Positions 1 to 10,538 of a stretch of DNA of 64,000 nt are shown here, piece by piece. Every line of letters begins with the position of its first letter. Position 1 is the stretch's first letter. This DNA comes from Torymus aiolomorphi (taxonomy: Eukaryota > Arthropoda > Insecta > Hymenoptera > Torymidae). The notes below the pieces were generated by a model. That model ran no database searches and was not told where the DNA came from. It saw only the letters and a list, made by a program, of their open reading frames with translations. The stretch spans positions 112,484,011 to 112,548,010 of the forward strand of contig CM070877.1 of NCBI GenBank assembly GCA_036365515.1, written 5' to 3'. Position numbers and translations under genes: made by a program.

Positions 1-8
1 TAATATAG

Positions 9-580
9 TCATATTACAGTTAATGTCATTTCACAAAATTTTATAGGTTAAACTGTTGCTTTTTCCACAAAATATCTACTAAACGATAGAACTGCATCCC
101 AGAAAGCATGAAATTGCATCAAACTGATGTTATGGTATATATCATATTCGACTTTAAAAACTGTTACGCCAGTCAAATACTTTTGCTTGTGCTACTTGTA
201 TGTCCATCATCAGTAATTCAACATTATTTACTAATTATATAATTACATATTTCTGTTTAAAAAAAAGCTTTTACAAACTGAATATAACATATTTAATTAT
301 TAATAGCCTATTACTTATATTGCTATACAAAATGCTTTCAAGCGTCTTACTTATAATTACTTGTTTCAGCTATTCAAATACCTTTAATACATACTGCATA
401 TTATTTACCGTATAAATCTAACTACTGATAAATATTTATAATTCATAAAAGTAATATATAAGGTTAATGGTTAATATCATTATATGTAGTAAATAAGAAC
501 AAGCTTTTCTTATTAAAATATCTGTTTTATTTACAGTCTAACCTATGAAATTTTGTGAAATGACATTAACTGTAATATGA
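9..580. mobile_element. Non-autonomous inverted-repeat element (MITE-like)
   Basis: About 48 bp at 9-56 is the reverse complement of 533-580 with two mismatches (core TCATATTACAGTTAATGTCA). The 570-bp body is AT-rich without coding. Superfamily not recognised. Confidence 0.6.
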
Positions 581-859
581 CACACTGTTAAAAATATCAT
601 TAAATTTAATGCACCTTTAATGTACACTCGTGCATTAATTTTCATGAATTTGTAACTTAAATATCATTTTATGCACATCTACCATAAAATTAATGTAAAT
701 CCATACAATATTAATGAAAGTACATTAAAATTATTGTACCTGTACATAGAAATTATTGTACGAGTACATGAAATATCTGTATTGCATGAAAATTACGAGT
801 GTAAATTAAAATTAATGTCTTATGCACAAAGTTTAATGAACATGATGATAAAAATTACA

Positions 860-1192
860 GTTCACGTGCATTAAAATTAATGTTGAAGATAACGAAATTT
901 AATTACATTTCATAATATTTCATTACATTATACGAATAATTAAATCAACTAATGTTCATTAAATTTAAAGTACCATGCTTTAAACTTCATGTACATAAAC
1001 ACAAATCATGCGGTTCACGTGCATTAAAATTAATGTGAATATGAAACAAATTTAATAAACTTCACATGAAATTTCATGACATAAAATGAAAAAGGCTTTT
1101 CCAGTACTGAGCATTAAATTTGAGTAACGATCCATTGAATTTCATTCACATTCGCATAAATAATATAGTTCACGTGCATTAAAATTAATGTG
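860..1192. repeat. Dispersed GTTCACGTGCATTAAAATTAATGT motif copies
   Basis: A 24-bp motif (core TTCACGTGCATTAAAAT, with a CACGTG palindrome) recurs near-perfectly at 860, 1013, 1168 and again at 3242, in units of about 155 bp that also share CATGAAATTTCATGAC. The fourth copy lies beyond the inserted foldback, so the repeat array was present first. Confidence 0.6.
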
Positions 1193-1509
1193 ATGATATT
1201 AAAAATTTAATAAACTTTACATGAAATTTTATGACAAAATGAAAAAGGATATTCCAGTTCTGAGCACTACATTTGACTAGCGATCCATGGAATTTCTTTA
1301 CCACCCTGATAGAAATGCTAACCAACCGTTCACCATCCGTTCACCAAATCGCAAAGGTTTGGCCAACCATTTAACCAATGGTCGGTAATAATTACCGCTT
1401 ATTTCATCATGGAATAAGCCTTGCGGTTGGCCAATAAATGTTATAATAAGAAAATTGATTTCTTGATACAAATAAATGGCTCACATTAGCTTCGCAAAAT
1501 GGTGGCCGA

Positions 1510-2220
1510 TGATAGAGTCTAGGTGGTGCGCGCCGTAGGTTTGTGGCTGTAGGTGTTAGAACTCATCGAATACGTCGTCTAGGTGGTCAGGGTGACCGAT
1601 TACGAAGTCTACGTGGTGCGCTCCGTAGTTTTCTGCATCTAGGTGTCGGAATGCATCCCATACGTGGTCTAGGTGATCGGCGTAGCCGATTACGCAGCTA
1701 GGTGGTGTGCACCGTAGGTTTTTGACTGTAGATGTTGGATCTCATCGAATGCGTCGTCTAGGTGTTCAGGGTGACCGATTACGAAGTCTAGATGGTGCGC
1801 TCCGTAGTTTTTTGCATCTAGGTGTCGAAATTCATTCCATGTGTCGTCTAGGTGTTCGGGGTAGCCGATGACGATGTCTAGGTGGTGCGCTCCGTAGTTT
1901 TTGCATCTAGATGTTGGAACACATCGAATGCGTGGTCTAGGTCTTTGGGGTAGTCGATTACGGAGTCTAGGTAGTGCGGACCGTAGGTTCTTGGCTGTAG
2001 GGGTTGGATCTCATCGAATACGTGGCCCTGGTGTTCGGGGTAGCCGATGACGATGTCTAGGTGGTGTACTCCGTAGTTTTTTGCGTCTACGTGTCGGAAT
2101 GCATTCCATGCGTGGTCTAGGTGGTCGGGGTAGCCGATGACGGTGTCTAGGTAATGCTTTCCGTAGTTTTCCTCGTCCACCACGTTTGCGATGTGTTCCA
2201 ACACCTGGAGCCAAAAAACT
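1510..2220 (-). repeat. Tandem 90-bp repeats, open as 30-aa repeats (left arm)
   Basis: Inverted counterpart of the 2240-3100 array. Read on the - strand from 2234 to 1878 it gives the same 30-aa pattern (for example YLDTVIGYPDHLDHAW). Farther from the centre the units drift and stops appear. Confidence 0.5.
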
Positions 2221-2239
2221 ATAGAGCGCACCACCTAAA

Positions 2240-3100
2240 CGCATGATCAGCTCTTCCAAAGACCTAGACCACGCATTCGATGTGTTCCAACACCTAGATG
2301 CAAAAAACTACGGAGCGCACCACCTAGACATCGTTTTCGGCTACCCGAGCACCTGGGCCACGTATTCGATAAGATCCAACACCTGTAGCCAAGAACCTAC
2401 GGTGCGCACCACCTAGACTCCGTAATCGGCTATCCTAAAGACCTAGACCGCGCATTCGATGTGTTCCAGCACCTAGATGCAAAAAACTACGGAGCGCACC
2501 ACCTAGACATCGTTTTCGGCTACCCCGAACACCTGGGCCACGTATTCGATAAGATCCAACACCTACAGCCAAGAACCTACGGTGCGCACCACCTAGACTC
2601 CGTAATTGGCTACCCCAAAGACCTAGACCACGCATTCGATGTGTTCCAACACCTAAATGCAAAAAAACTACGGAGCGCACTACCTAGACATCGTCATCGG
2701 CTACCCCGAACACCTAAAAGACGCATTCGATGAGATCCAACACCTACAGCCAAAAACCTACGGTGCGCACTACCAAGACTCCGTAATCGGTCACCCAGAA
2801 CATCTAGACGACGCATTCGATAAGTTCCAACACCTAGAGCTACAAACCTACGGTGCGCACCACCTAGACTCAGTCATCGGCTACACAGACTACTTAGACC
2901 ACACATAGAATGCATTCCGACACCTAGATGCAAAAAACTACGGAGTGCACCACCTATACATCGTCATCGGCTATTCCGAACACCTGGGCCACGTATTAGA
3001 TTCACCCTGAGATCTTAACGCATAAAACTACGGAGCGCACCACCTATAAGAGTCCATCATCGGCCACCCCAAAGACCTAGTCCACGCATTCGATGCTTTT
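2240..3100 (+). repeat. Tandem 90-bp repeats, open as 30-aa repeats (right arm)
   Basis: Consensus repeat peptide is YG-H-LD-VIGYP--LD-AFD--QHL, 30 residues. It is open from 2461 to a 1-base shift in an A run near 2657-2666, then open again in the shifted frame to 2908. Two unit types alternate (DSVIGYPKDLDHAF and DIVIGYPEHLGHVF), so the higher-order period is 180 bp. Because 90 is a multiple of 3, stop-free runs also occur in other frames, so coding is not proven. Confidence 0.5.
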
Positions 3101-3589
3101 AATTATCGATAGTTCACCATCCACTGGCCAACCGTTCGTTAATATTTTTGTTATTCGTTGGCCAAAAAGATTAGCCAACAGTTGCAGTTAAGCCATTTTG
3201 GTTGGGTTATTTTCTACCAGGACATCCGCATAAATAATACAGTTCACGTGCATTAAAATTAATGTGATGATATTAAAAATTTAACTAATTTTACATGAAA
3301 TTTCATGACATATAACAAGAAAGTCTATTCCAGTACTGAGAATTACATTTAAGTTATTGTTCTTTTAATTTTATAAACATTTTCATAAATACTACTATGC
3401 AAGGGCATAAAGAGATTACTGTTAAAGCAAGACAAATTTAATGCATCTACATAAAATTTATATACTTTTTACTGGAAATGTGTTAACTTTAATGAATATT
3501 TACATTGAATTACAATTAAGTATGCCTTAAATTTTAGTATCAAAAAGAAATTTTTTATCGCATCTAGTTTAAATTTATTTTAAGAAAAT

Positions 3590-4101
3590 CTCATGACAGT
3601 ACTAATAGAATCGCTTCAGAAAAATTCTGAGTATAGTATTTACATATACGAAAGGCGTGAAAATTATGTTTTTCCAAATAAATGTTTTGGAATTTTTTAA
3701 TTAAATAAAAATTGTAATGTCAATAAGTAGGAATCTGCATTTTTGTCATTTTGATCCAATTTTTTCAAAGAGTATATCTCATGACAGTACTAATAGAATC
3801 GCTCGAAAAAATTTTTTGAGTATAGTATTTGTATGTTCGGAGGGCGTGAAAATTGTGTTTTGCCAAATCAATGTTTGAAAAGTTAATTTATTAAATAATG
3901 AAATTAATATTCAGACGTTTATCTAGAAAAACAATTTTGTCAAGCGCTCCGTATATGTAAATACTATGCTCAGAAATTTTTTTGAGTGATTTTATTAGCA
4001 TTTCCATCAGATATGCTCGTTTAAAAACTAGATCAAAATTATACAAATGCAGATTCCTACTTACCGGCATTGCGGTTTTTATTTAATTAAATAATTTCTA
4101 A

Positions 4102-4136
<35 letters not shown>

Positions 4137-4225
4137 AGGATTGTCAGGCGCTCCATATATGTAAATACTATACTCTTAAATTTTTTTGAGCAATTCTATT
4201 AGTATTTGCATAAGATGTACACGTT
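3590..4225. repeat. Four-copy direct and inverted repeat cluster
   Basis: TCATGACAGTACTAATAGAA starts two direct units at 3591 and 3779. Two inverted, diverged units follow near 3935-4020 and 4139-4225 (GCGCTCCGTATATGTAAATA). A shared GTAGGAATCTGCAT segment is also inverted (about 3727 and 4050). A T28 tract at 4105-4132 interrupts the last pair. No coding capacity. Confidence 0.55.
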
Positions 4226-4410
4226 CAAAAATTATGTCGGTATTTCACATCAATTTAATTAAGTTTACATAAAATCGAACTCGTTTACTTAAAATATTGT
4301 TTAAATAAATAATTCTTAAAAGCCATTAATATTTTAGTTAGTCAAAATGTAATATCAATTGTATTAATATGGATAATGCACCTTATGTAGATGAAAATGT
4401 CAAACTTCTT

Positions 4411-4489
4411 CAAGCGAGCGATAGCGTAACGGATAGCGTGCGTGCGTAGTAACCCAAGGTTTGCGGGTTCGATTCCCGGTTAGGTCGAA
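4411..4489 (+). repeat. tRNA-derived (SINE-like) sequence
   Basis: A-box-like TAGCGTAACGG at 4422 and a perfect B-box GGTTCGATTCC at 4466, about 44 bp apart. The T-arm has one G-G mismatch and no acceptor stem forms, so this is a tRNA-derived repeat or pseudogene rather than a working tRNA. Confidence 0.5.
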
Positions 4490-4917
4490 AATTTTATGTA
4501 AGTTTTTTTCTGCGATAATAAAAATGCGATTAATTAAAAGTTACAAGTTCTTTAATGAAAATGCGAAAATTTATAATATTAAAAAGTTATATGCATAAAT
4601 TAACATTGTTGCTGGAATTAAAAAAAGTGAGGTAAGCAAAATATATAATAAAATTTGAATCAAAATAAATAATTTCCACTACAAACTGTGTAGCACTATT
4701 ACATTTTCTAAAAATTTTTTATTTTCGCAAAATAAAAAAATAATTTGTTGAATAAAAAGAAAAAATATTTTTCAACAAAGTAAATAATGTTTTCAAATAA
4801 AATTTTATTAGTATAACGTCTTTTGCTAGAAATTTCAAATATGCATTCAATTGAAATTCCAGTTTACGGGATTTTTTTTAATGTGCAGCGATGAAATTTT
4901 CCAGTACATTTACAGTA

Positions 4918-5240
4918 CATTACAGATTTGCATAAATTGTAATGCAGATTTGCATTAAATGTAATGCAGATTTGCATTAATTATAATGTAAATTTGCATA
5001 AATTTTAATGCAAACTTGCATTAATTGTAATGCGGATTTTCATTAATTACAATGCAGATTTCCATCAATTTTTCATACATTGTAATGCAGGTTTGCATTA
5101 ATTGTAATGCTGATTTGCATTAATTGTAATGCAGATGTGGATTAATTGTAATGCAGATCTGCATTAATTTTAATGCAAACTTGCATTAATTGTAATGCAG
5201 ATTTGCCTTAATTGTAATGCAGATTTGTATTAATTTTCAG
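4918..5240. repeat. 22-bp tandem array (GCAGATTTGCATTAATTGTAAT)
   Basis: About a dozen imperfect copies of a 22-bp unit (core GCAGATTTGCATTAATTG) in direct order, adjoining the right CACTGTTAAAAA end of the composite element. Confidence 0.7.
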
Positions 5241-5352
5241 TTATTTGTACATTTATTTTCAGGTAATTTCATTAATTTGGTTTTAATTTACATACTTGAA
5301 ATTTGCTTCATTTACATGTTCATTAAATTTAATGCAAATCTTTTTAACAGTG

Positions 5353-5878
5353 CAATATTAATATTAGATGTGCTAAAAAGTGACTAAAAAATCTGTTTTT
5401 ATACTTTTTTCACTTTTTAAAAAGTCCATAGCTTTTTTCTGTGACTTTCAACCATCAAAAACAAAAGTTTTTTTAAAAGTAATATATTAAAAATAATTTT
5501 TGGGCTTTACTACAAAAAATTGGTTTTGTCAAGTACGCCTTTCACATAAAGTGAAGGGTTGTTATTCAACTATCAAAGACAAAAATTTGTGTAATCAATT
5601 TGTAAAAATTCTATGTAATTCTACTCACAATTTATAAACTTTTTCCCATTTAATGTGCTATACAAAAAGTTTCAAATTTTTAAATTAAAAAATTATGAAA
5701 AATGAAGATTTATGAAAAAATTAAAAATTTTCCAATTTTCAATTAATTCTAACTTTTGAAGGATTGAATATTTAGCTCTAAAACTTCATGGTTATGTTTT
5801 GGGGCTAATTTGGAAGGAGTAACAAAATTTTCAGCAATTTTAAAATTTTGGCCTTTAACAGTTGACGTCAAGTTACCC
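5353..5878. other. AT-rich sequence, nothing recognised
   Basis: Short homopolymer runs and no open frame of note. It may be the outer, decayed part of the foldback that follows (some phrases such as AAAATTTT recur inverted on the far side). Confidence 0.3.
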
Positions 5879-6395
5879 ATATATCGTCGCGAAAAGCCAA
5901 CTTGGAAGTTACAGGCGAAGAAAAGCCAAAAACGCGTCTAAGACGAAGAAAAGCCAGTTTGCGCCCTCCCAGACGAAGAAAAACCAGTTTGACTTGTCTC
6001 AGACGAAAAAAAGCCAGTTTGTGCCGTTCCTGCGGAGGAAAAATCCCCCAACTGACTGCATCTAATCAATTACGAGGTATCTTATTATCTTGACTGATCA
6101 TCCTTTTATCTTTTTATGTTATCTTTTTATCTTTTTAAAAAGATTTTTAATCTTTTTTGTTATCTTTTCATCTTTATCTTATCTTATTATCTGAAAGTTA
6201 TCTATAAGATACCAACTAAATATTACTTTCGTTTGAGAAGTCAAACTGGCTTTTCTTCGTCTGGGAGGGCGCAAACTGGCTTTTCTTCGTCTGGGAGGAC
6301 CCAAACTGGCTGTTCTTCGTCTTAGACGCGTTTTTGGCTTTTCTTCGCCTATAACTTCCAAGTCGGCTTTTTTTCGTAACGCGCGACGATATATG
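5879..6395. mobile_element. Foldback element with GAAGAAAAGCCAGTTTG repeats
   Basis: 5879-6050 and about 6226-6395 are inverted copies, beginning ATATATCGTCGCG on the left and ending GCGCGACGATATAT on the right. Each arm carries three or four roughly 27-30-bp units (GACGAAGAAAAGCCAGTTTG). The spacer is AT-rich with TTATCTTTTTATC runs. Open frames here arise from the repeats. Confidence 0.65.
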
Positions 6396-6738
6396 AGCAA
6401 ACCTCAATAATTTTTTACCCCTAAAATTCCTTCGAAAATTTTAGAAAATGAAAAATCATATCTCAACTAACTTTCATGGCACATCAATCTACGGATGTTC
6501 AAATTACAGCTTTTGGTATACAAAAAAAGCTAAAAACTTCAAAATTATTTTGTAAAATTCTGAAGTCCAAAGCAGAATTTTTCATGTGCTATCCACTTTT
6601 AAAGTTTCCGAAAATGACTGAAAGCTCAAATATGCCCCTAAAAATGTAAATGATGGAAATCTTTCTTTTTTTTCGAACAACTAGAAAGGCTTGTTACTTA
6701 AATTATACTCCATAAGCATCTCAGAGCTTTCATGCTAC
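6396..6738. other. AT-rich sequence, nothing recognised
   Basis: No repeats with clear ends and no coding signal; possibly the outer arm of the 5879-6395 foldback. Confidence 0.3.
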
Positions 6739-7374
6739 CCCTAGTGGAAATATTATTTGTTCAAAACTATTTAAAACTGTTTAACTATTTAAAACTATTC
6801 ATAACTGTTCAAGTCTGTTTAAAACTGTGTATAACTGTTCAAAAGAACGTATTTTTGGACATTTAAAACAGTTTAGAACAGTTTTGAACAGTTTTAATCT
6901 GTTTTCAAGAGTTTTAAACAGTTTTGAACAGTTTTGAACAGATTTAAACAGTTTTGAACTTTTATTTGAAAATAGCATTAATAGTATTAATAATTAAGAA
7001 TTTAAATTGTTCAAAACTGTTTAAAACCATTTAAAACTGTTTAAAACGGTTTAAAACTATTTCAAACTGTTCAAAACTATTTAAAACTGTTCATAAATAT
7101 TCAAACCCGTTTAAAACTGTTTAAAATCGGTCAAAACTGTTTAAAATCGTTCATACCTGTCAAAACTGTTTTAAACTGTTCTAAACAAATTCTTGTTGAT
7201 TAATACTATTTGCATACAAAAGTTAAAAACTGTTTAAAACTGTTCAAAACAGTTTAAAACTGTTCAAAACTGTTTAAATCTGTTCAAAACTGTTCAAAAC
7301 TGTTTTGAACGTCCAAAAATACGTACTTTTGAATAATTTTAAACAGTTTTGAACAAATGATATTTCCACTAGGG
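6739..7374. mobile_element. CCCTAGTGGAAAT-ended element filled with AAACTGTTTA repeats
   Basis: Ends are perfect inverted CCCTAGTGGAAATAT (6739) and ATTTCCACTAGGG (7374). The interior is almost entirely a 10-bp-periodic filler (AAACTGTTTA / AAACTGTTCA) whose orientation flips several times. An inner inverted pair GTATTTTTGGAC / GTCCAAAAATAC (about 6849 and 7311) shows symmetric halves. Noncoding. Confidence 0.7.
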
Positions 7375-7479
7375 ACAGTAGTAAAGAAACTTTTGTTGAT
7401 TTAATTGTAAGTTCATAAAGTATCATCGTACATTATGCATAATACACTTTCTTATTAGAGTAACTGGTAAACTATTAAA

Positions 7480-9717
7480 ACTAAAAAACCGCTGCCAATT
7501 CATTGGCCCGTAGCTTCCTCAACCGAAATTTGTTGATTCCTTTAATTAATTTTTAATAACAAAATTTATAATTTTTTAAAAAATTTATTGCATAATTATA
7601 ATTAAATTCATTTATGAATATTAAAAATTGTTATTTATTATTTATTTATATCAAATTTATATAAATTTTGAGCTGATAAATAAAGTTATCATTTGAAATA
7701 GAAGTAAAATATCTATATTTTATAATAAAACAAATAGCTATCACGGTTGTTTTGTTATTAACAAAAACATGTTTTTTTTTTTATATTTCATAATTCATAT
7801 TTTTTAAGAAAAAAAAAATTATAGCTATCATTGTTCTTTTGTTATTAACAAAAACGTATTTTTTTAAAAAAGTACACAACTCACAAATAAATTATAATAA
7901 TGCAGAATATAATGCATTCATAATGCATAATTCATAATTATAATAGATTAAAATAGATATAATTTTTAAACATTTTAATTCATTTTGTTACACATCATTG
8001 GAGTTATGAGTTTTAAAAAAAACACGTTTTTGTTTTTGATGATAACTAAAGAACCGTGATAGATAGAAAATTAATTTTTTTTAGAAAATATAGGTCTCTT
8101 AATTCTCTTTCGAATACCAGCCACCCCATTCAGATACATAGAGCCGTTCTCGAGAAATTACGATTTTTAACCTCAAATATCAGTGAGCATGCCTGTTCGG
8201 CGCGGGTAATTCGAATCTCGAATTACCTAACTCGCGCACGCGTTACAATAGATTATAATAGATATAATTTTTAAACATTTTAATTCATTTTGTTGGTTGG
8301 TTTTTTAAAAATTAAAAAAAAATCATCGAATGCCTACTCAATGACGTTTCCTCATTCCACACCACCTAGCGGTAGATATCACTGCGCGTTTTTTAAAAAT
8401 AAAATATAAATCTTTTTTAATTTAGAGATTAAATTAATTTTTGTAACACATGATGTTTTTCGGCTTTTTCCTACATAAAAATATGTTCTAAAACGTGACT
8501 TTTTTTACCTATCGTGTAAAGAAAATCGTTCTCTTCCTCTGCTCTAAAATTATGTAAAATCGCGAAAATGAATTTAGCCTTGCTTTTTAGGTTCAAAAAC
8601 GCATAAAATCAATACAAAAAAAAAATAAATAAAACCTTGAATATATAATTTCCTATAATTTCCAATATGGCGACAAATTATCAAAGTACTAGAAAATCCC
8701 TTATATGTACGCACAACGCACGACGCACCGCACCGTGTTGGCGTGTATGCAGTACTGCGGGATTCGTGACTAACCCACAGCTTGTCGGACCCGCCGGAAT
8801 ACATACTGCACTACACGCTACCCCGATCGGAGCGTCACCTACTCTTATAGTATTTTAATTATTCATCAGTTTTGAATACTTAAACTCAAGAATTCAATCT
8901 TGAAAATTCAAACATATTACATTTTGACGCCAATACTATATACTTTTATAATATACTGATGATAACATCATTGGAGTTATGAGTTTAAAAAAAAAAACAC
9001 GTTTTTGTTTTTGATGATAACTAAAGAACTGTGATAGATATTTTAATTCTCTTTCGAATGCCACCCACCCCATTCAGATACATAGAGCCGTTCTCGAGAA
9101 ATTACGATTTTTAAAAAATGTCAAAAATTTTTTAACCTCAAATATCTCTGAAATTTATGGACCAATCATTTTGCCCAAAGAACTCGACCGAGAACTATAA
9201 AAAATCTACCACTAAAGGGCATTTTGAAGCCATTAAGTCAATTTTACTCTTGTAATCGTTGGACATACAAAACTGATTTTTTTCATTTTTCAATTTTTTA
9301 CTCAAAATCTAGCCTACAGAATGTATTCAAATTTTAACAGATTATAGCTATTTATATTCTGTATTATCATGATTTTTCTCAAAAAAATTGACCGTTAAGT
9401 TTAGGAGTTATAAGCTTCTAAAAAAAAACACGTTTTTGTTAACAACAAAAGAACCGTGATAGCTAGAAACTTTTTTTTTTTAGAAAATATAGGTATTTTA
9501 ATTCTCTTTCGAACGCTACCCATCAGATTCGAATAACTCGATCTTATCATTAAAAAAAATCAAAAAACAGTTTTGAGAAAATCGAAAATTTGAAAAAAAA
9601 AACAAAAACGCATCGCCCCAATCAAAAAACGGATTTTTGACCCGCCATCACGCAAAAAAAAACAAAAAAATGAGACGTGTCCGGTCAAAATCGACCGAGT
9701 AGAAGCTGAGATCCAGG

Positions 9718-9780
<63 letters not shown>

Positions 9781-9905
9781 CCATACAGACATTTTTCAAA
9801 AACCATGTATTTTGATTCCTAACACCTCGGAACACAATTATAACATGTTTTTACAACAACTCAAAAATTTACTATCACAAAGCTTCCTCTAGGAGGAAGC
9901 AAAAA
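7480..9905 (+). mobile_element. Non-autonomous element with 3' hairpin (Helentron-like?)
   Basis: The left side has GCTGCCAATTCATTGG followed by GTAGCTTCCTC; the right side ends with the perfect hairpin GCTTCCTCTAGGAGGAAGC at 9882-9900. The 5' GCTTCCTC and 3' GAGGAAGC are inverted to each other. The body contains two partial copies of a repeated phrase (CACGTTTTTGTT...AACCGTGATAG and CATAGAGCCGTTCTCGAGAA at about 8030-8160 and 8980-9110) and a CA microsatellite at 9721. Subterminal inverted motifs plus a 3' hairpin resemble Helentrons, but no replicase is present, so the class is tentative. Confidence 0.4.
9720..9779. repeat. (CA)n microsatellite
   Basis: About 29 uninterrupted AC dinucleotides. 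Confidence 0.97.
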
Positions 9906-10121
9906 AAGCAATTTTTGTAAGAATTTAGGTAAAGACCTAATGGTAAAATCTTAAAAATGAACATTTAAGAATGACGTTCTTTGTTTATAATCTTGAAGAA
10001 TCTTGATAACTTGATTTAGATTTTACGTATAATCGTTAATTATTTACAACGTATACTAATATAACTATAAACTATATTTATATTGTGAGTAATATACATG
10101 TAAAAAATAAATCTTTTGTAG

Positions 10122-10471
10122 AGTATAAAGTAAAGATATTCAAAGCAGCTCTTGAAATTTTGCATTGGTTTGCTGGCAAACAAATCAGAAATGTTGCTGT
10201 AAGTTTATTTACCATTGACATTAATACATTAAATTTAAACTTCTATTAAAAAATATTCTTATAGGCTATTGGGGGGAATATTATGACCGGCAGTCCGATA
10301 TCAGACATGAATCCAGTATTGATGGCAGCTGGTATTAAATTAAATCTATGTAGCCTTGAAAGGGGTTTTAGGACAGTTACAATGGATCACACCTTTTTTA
10401 CTGGTTACAGGCGAAACATTGTTGCATCTGATGAAATATTAGTGTCAATTGAAGTTCCTTTTTCACATCCA
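10122..10471 (+). CDS. Xdh: Xdh exons a-b (FAD domain, first two visible exons)
   Basis: Exon 10122-10198 starts with two bases of a split codon after a TTTTGTAG acceptor and ends NVA before GTAAGT. Exon 10265-10471 runs from AIGGNIM to the proline before GTAAGT and is a whole number of codons (69). Together they hold the conserved FAD-binding segment of the flavin domain. No upstream exon could be found in 1-10121, so the preceding intron also exceeds 10 kb or the gene continues left of the window. Confidence 0.95.
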
Positions 10472-10495
10472 GTAAGTTGCTTATTCAATTATTAA

Positions 10496-10538
<43 letters not shown>

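Larger units (their letters stand above)
1304..3221. mobile_element. Foldback element packed with 90-bp repeats
   Basis: Ends are CCCTGATAGAAAT at 1304 and the inverse of TCCTGGTAGAAAA at about 3221. Subterminal GGTTGGCCAA-type sequence occurs on both sides (1360-1440, 3125-3210). The left arm (about 1510-2220, - strand sense) and right arm (about 2240-3100, + strand sense) carry the same tandem 90-bp unit in opposite orientation. Flanks match the surrounding repeat (compare 1128-1165), which shows the empty site near TTTAC/CATCCGCATAAAT. Much more GC-rich than its surroundings. Confidence 0.7.
583..5352. mobile_element. Composite element with CACTGTTAAAAA inverted ends
   Basis: 583-612 reads CACTGTTAAAAATATCATT and continues to AAATTTAATGC. 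The reverse complement of the right side at about 5323-5352 reads CACTGTTAAAAAG followed by the same AAATTTAATG motif. Between them lie AT-rich repeats, an inserted foldback (1304-3221), a four-copy inverted array (3590-4225), a tRNA-like sequence and a 22-bp tandem array. It may be one old element with later insertions or two neighbours with similar ends. Confidence 0.4.

Noticed and set aside
1878..2908. Annotating the 30-aa repeat frames as a real gene
   Set aside because: Mirror-image arms, frameshifts and stop-free alternative frames make coding unproven; kept as repeats and as a finding.
4411..4489. Functional tRNA gene
   Set aside because: A- and B-box-like words are present but there is no acceptor stem and the T stem has a mismatch; called a tRNA-derived repeat instead.
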